NCBI GenBank assembly: GCA_031428675.1
Contig: JANOYC010000004.1
Coordinates: forward strand, 1 to 5,728
Source: JANOYC01 sp031428675
Lineage (GTDB): Bacteria; Actinomycetota; Actinomycetes; Actinomycetales; Microbacteriaceae
Direction of reading: 5' to 3'
Length of the DNA: 5,728 nt
The stretch's first letter is position 1. Every line of letters begins with the position of its first letter. Positions 4,698-5,728 of the stretch are shown here, piece after piece. The position numbers were made by a program, and so were the translations under genes. The notes under the pieces are model-generated. The model searched no databases. It was not told the origin of the DNA and saw nothing but the letters and a program-made list of their open reading frames with translations.

Positions 4698-5408
4698 ATG
4701 CCCGAAAACGTAGCCCCCAGCGCAGAGCCCCAAGCACCCCAGACCGTAACTCGCGCGCACCTCATCGACTGGCTGCGCCGCCTTCACGCGACGATCACCG
4801 AGCACCGCGGCTACCTGACCGAGCTCGATTCCGCGATCGGCGACGGCGACCATGGCGCCAACATGCAACGAGGCCTGGATGCCGTGGCCGAGCAACTCGA
4901 CAACGCCCCGGCAACGATCGACGAACTTCTCAAACAGGTGGGGATGACGCTGGTCACGAGCGTCGGCGGAGCGAGCGGTCCGCTCTTTGGCACTTTCTTC
5001 CTCCGCGCCGGCGTCACCGCGGGCGCCGAGACGGAGATCGACGCGACCACGCTCGCCGCGGCACTCCGCGCAGGACTCGACGGTGTCTCGGCCCGAGGCA
5101 AAGCGTCGGCCAACGACAAGACGATGCTCGACGCGATGATTCCCGCGGTCGAAGCCTTCGAGCGCGCGGCGTCCGACCAAGCCGCCGCCCAAGCCCCAAC
5201 CCCAGCCCAAGCCCCAACCGCAGACCAAGCTGCCGCTGCCGCTGCCGCTGCCGCTGCCGCAGCCGCCGGCCGCGACGCAACCGCGCCAATGCTCGCCCGC
5301 AAGGGTCGCGCCAGTTACCTGGGGGAGCGCAGCATCGGACACATCGACCCGGGCGCCGCATCCACCGCGCTGCTCTTCGAATCTCTCGCAGAAGCGCTCG
5401 CTAACTAG
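4698..5408 (+). CDS. dhaL: PTS-dependent dihydroxyacetone kinase, ADP-binding subunit DhaL
   Basis: DhaL holds ADP/ATP permanently as a cofactor, is recharged by DhaM and passes phosphate to dihydroxyacetone on DhaK. The protein is 236 residues, longer than the usual roughly 210. Mg-binding aspartates are seen in LDSAIGDGDHG (Asp44, Asp49, Asp51), followed by the conserved MTLVTSVGGASGPLFGTFF (83-101), SARGKASANDKTM (131-143) and LARKGRASYLGERSIGHIDPGA (199-220). Part of the extra length is an N-terminal proline-rich tail. The rest is a low-complexity segment at about 165-190 (repeated QAPTPA/QAPTAD, then 13 alanines), where relatives have an ordinary alanine-rich helix. The catalytic motifs flank it intact, so activity is likely retained. 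The stop is 3 nt before dhaM. Confidence 0.94.
   Translation: MPENVAPSAEPQAPQTVTRAHLIDWLRRLHATITEHRGYLTELDSAIGDGDHGANMQRGLDAVAEQLDNAPATIDELLKQVGMTLVTSVGGASGPLFGTFFLRAGVTAGAETEIDATTLAAALRAGLDGVSARGKASANDKTMLDAMIPAVEAFERAASDQAAAQAPTPAQAPTADQAAAAAAAAAAAAAGRDATAPMLARKGRASYLGERSIGHIDPGAASTALLFESLAEALAN
5190..5258 (+). repeat. Coding low-complexity repeats in dhaL
   Basis: The 12-mer CAAGCCCCAACC occurs at 5190-5201 and 5208-5219 as part of an 18-bp tandem repeat encoding QAPTPA and QAPTAD. The hexamer GCTGCC is then repeated five times at 5229-5258, extending in GCA GCC GCC to code 13 consecutive alanines. Nearly perfect alternation of two alanine codons points to replication slippage rather than selection on the protein. 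Copy changes of 6 or 18 bp keep the reading frame. Confidence 0.85.
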
Positions 5409-5411
5409 CCC

Positions 5412-5728
5412 ATGGTTGGTATCGTCGTCGTATCGCACAGTCCGCAGTTGGCGGAAGCTACGGTCAACCTCGCACTGGAGATGGTGCAAGGCGACAGTCC
5501 GCCGATTGCGGTAGCGGCTGGTGCGAGTGTCGGCGTGATCGGTACCGATGCAACGAAGGTTGCCGAAGCTATCACCGAGGTCGCGAGCGATGACGGTGTC
5601 ATTGTCTTCATGGATCTCGGCTCAGCGTTGCTGAGCGCCGACCTCGCGCTGGATCTCGTCGCCCGTCCCGACCTCGAGGTGCGGCTGAGTGCGGCCCCGT
5701 TCGTGGAGGGCATCGTCGCGGCCGTCGT
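5412..5728 (+). CDS. dhaM: PTS-dependent dihydroxyacetone kinase, phosphotransferase subunit DhaM (runs off right edge)
   Basis: DhaM relays phosphate from PEP via EI and HPr to ADP on DhaL. Its presence marks the PTS type of the kinase rather than the ATP-dependent type. Only the N-terminal EIIA(mannose)-like domain is visible, 105 open codons. It begins MVGIVVVSHS, with the phosphorylatable histidine at residue 9 as in E. coli DhaM. Further family features are AVAAGASVGVIGTDATKVAEAI, DDGVIVFMDLGSALLSADLAL, and APFVEGIVAA at the edge. Whether HPr-like or EI-like domains follow, as in E. coli, cannot be seen. There is no clear Shine-Dalgarno sequence in the 3-nt gap after dhaL, so coupling to dhaL translation is likely. 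Confidence 0.93.
   Translation, partial: MVGIVVVSHSPQLAEATVNLALEMVQGDSPPIAVAAGASVGVIGTDATKVAEAITEVASDDGVIVFMDLGSALLSADLALDLVARPDLEVRLSAAPFVEGIVAAV

Noticed and set aside
3836..4765. 309-codon minus-strand ORF opposite dhaK
   Set aside because: A shadow frame of dhaK with no protein-family character.
4611..5489. 292-codon minus-strand ORF with a Gly/Ser dipeptide run
   Set aside because: Antisense to dhaK, dhaL and dhaM. The Gly/Ser run is only the complement of the dhaL alanine repeat.

Overview
The window looks like a piece of a high-GC actinobacterial chromosome. The dense C/G third positions, the GTG starts and the actinobacterial wording of SucC/SucD (for example the FVNVFGGITACDAVANG stretch of SucC) suit the Microbacteriaceae or close relatives. 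This placement is inference from protein and codon style; no rRNA or marker gene is present. All calls were made by reading the sequence, without database searches.

Layout: (1) Positions 1-210, minus strand: the N-terminal 70 codons of an MpaB/DUF2236-family oxygenase, running off the left edge. (2) 211-407: a divergent intergenic region with palindromes and an extended Shine-Dalgarno-like sequence, upstream of sucC. (3) 408-2507, plus strand: sucC and sucD, the two subunits of succinyl-CoA synthetase (TCA cycle). (4) 2508-2812: a 305-bp non-coding region between the convergent ends of sucD and a DUF72 gene. It holds three GC-rich hairpins, a 33-bp tandem repeat of about 2.6 copies and a 25-bp-period duplication that covers the DUF72 stop codon. 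(5) 2813-3541, minus strand: a DUF72 (YecE-like) protein with a possible leaderless promoter. (6) 3542-3694: a divergent control region. (7) 3695-5728, plus strand: dhaK, dhaL and the start of dhaM, the PEP:PTS-dependent dihydroxyacetone kinase, with dhaM running off the right edge.

The most unusual feature is the dhaK leader. The first 15 bases of dhaK (encoding MKKLI) are the last unit of a seven-unit tandem array running upstream to 3607. Four upstream units are 15 nt and two are 14 nt. The two short units change the reading frame so that two tiny ORFs (25 and 10 codons) are chained to dhaK by ATGA stop/start overlaps at 3666-3669 and 3695-3698. The only good Shine-Dalgarno sequences in the leader precede the first tiny ORF, so DhaK synthesis may depend on serial termination-reinitiation. 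A one-unit change in the array could alter frame and therefore coupling.

How the genes work together: SucCD interconverts succinyl-CoA and succinate with nucleotide triphosphate. DhaK, DhaL and DhaM form a relay in which DhaM passes phosphate from PEP (via EI and HPr) to ADP on DhaL, and DhaL phosphorylates dihydroxyacetone held covalently on DhaK, giving DHAP. This implies that a general PTS is encoded elsewhere. DUF72 and the DUF2236 protein have no visible functional link to either operon.
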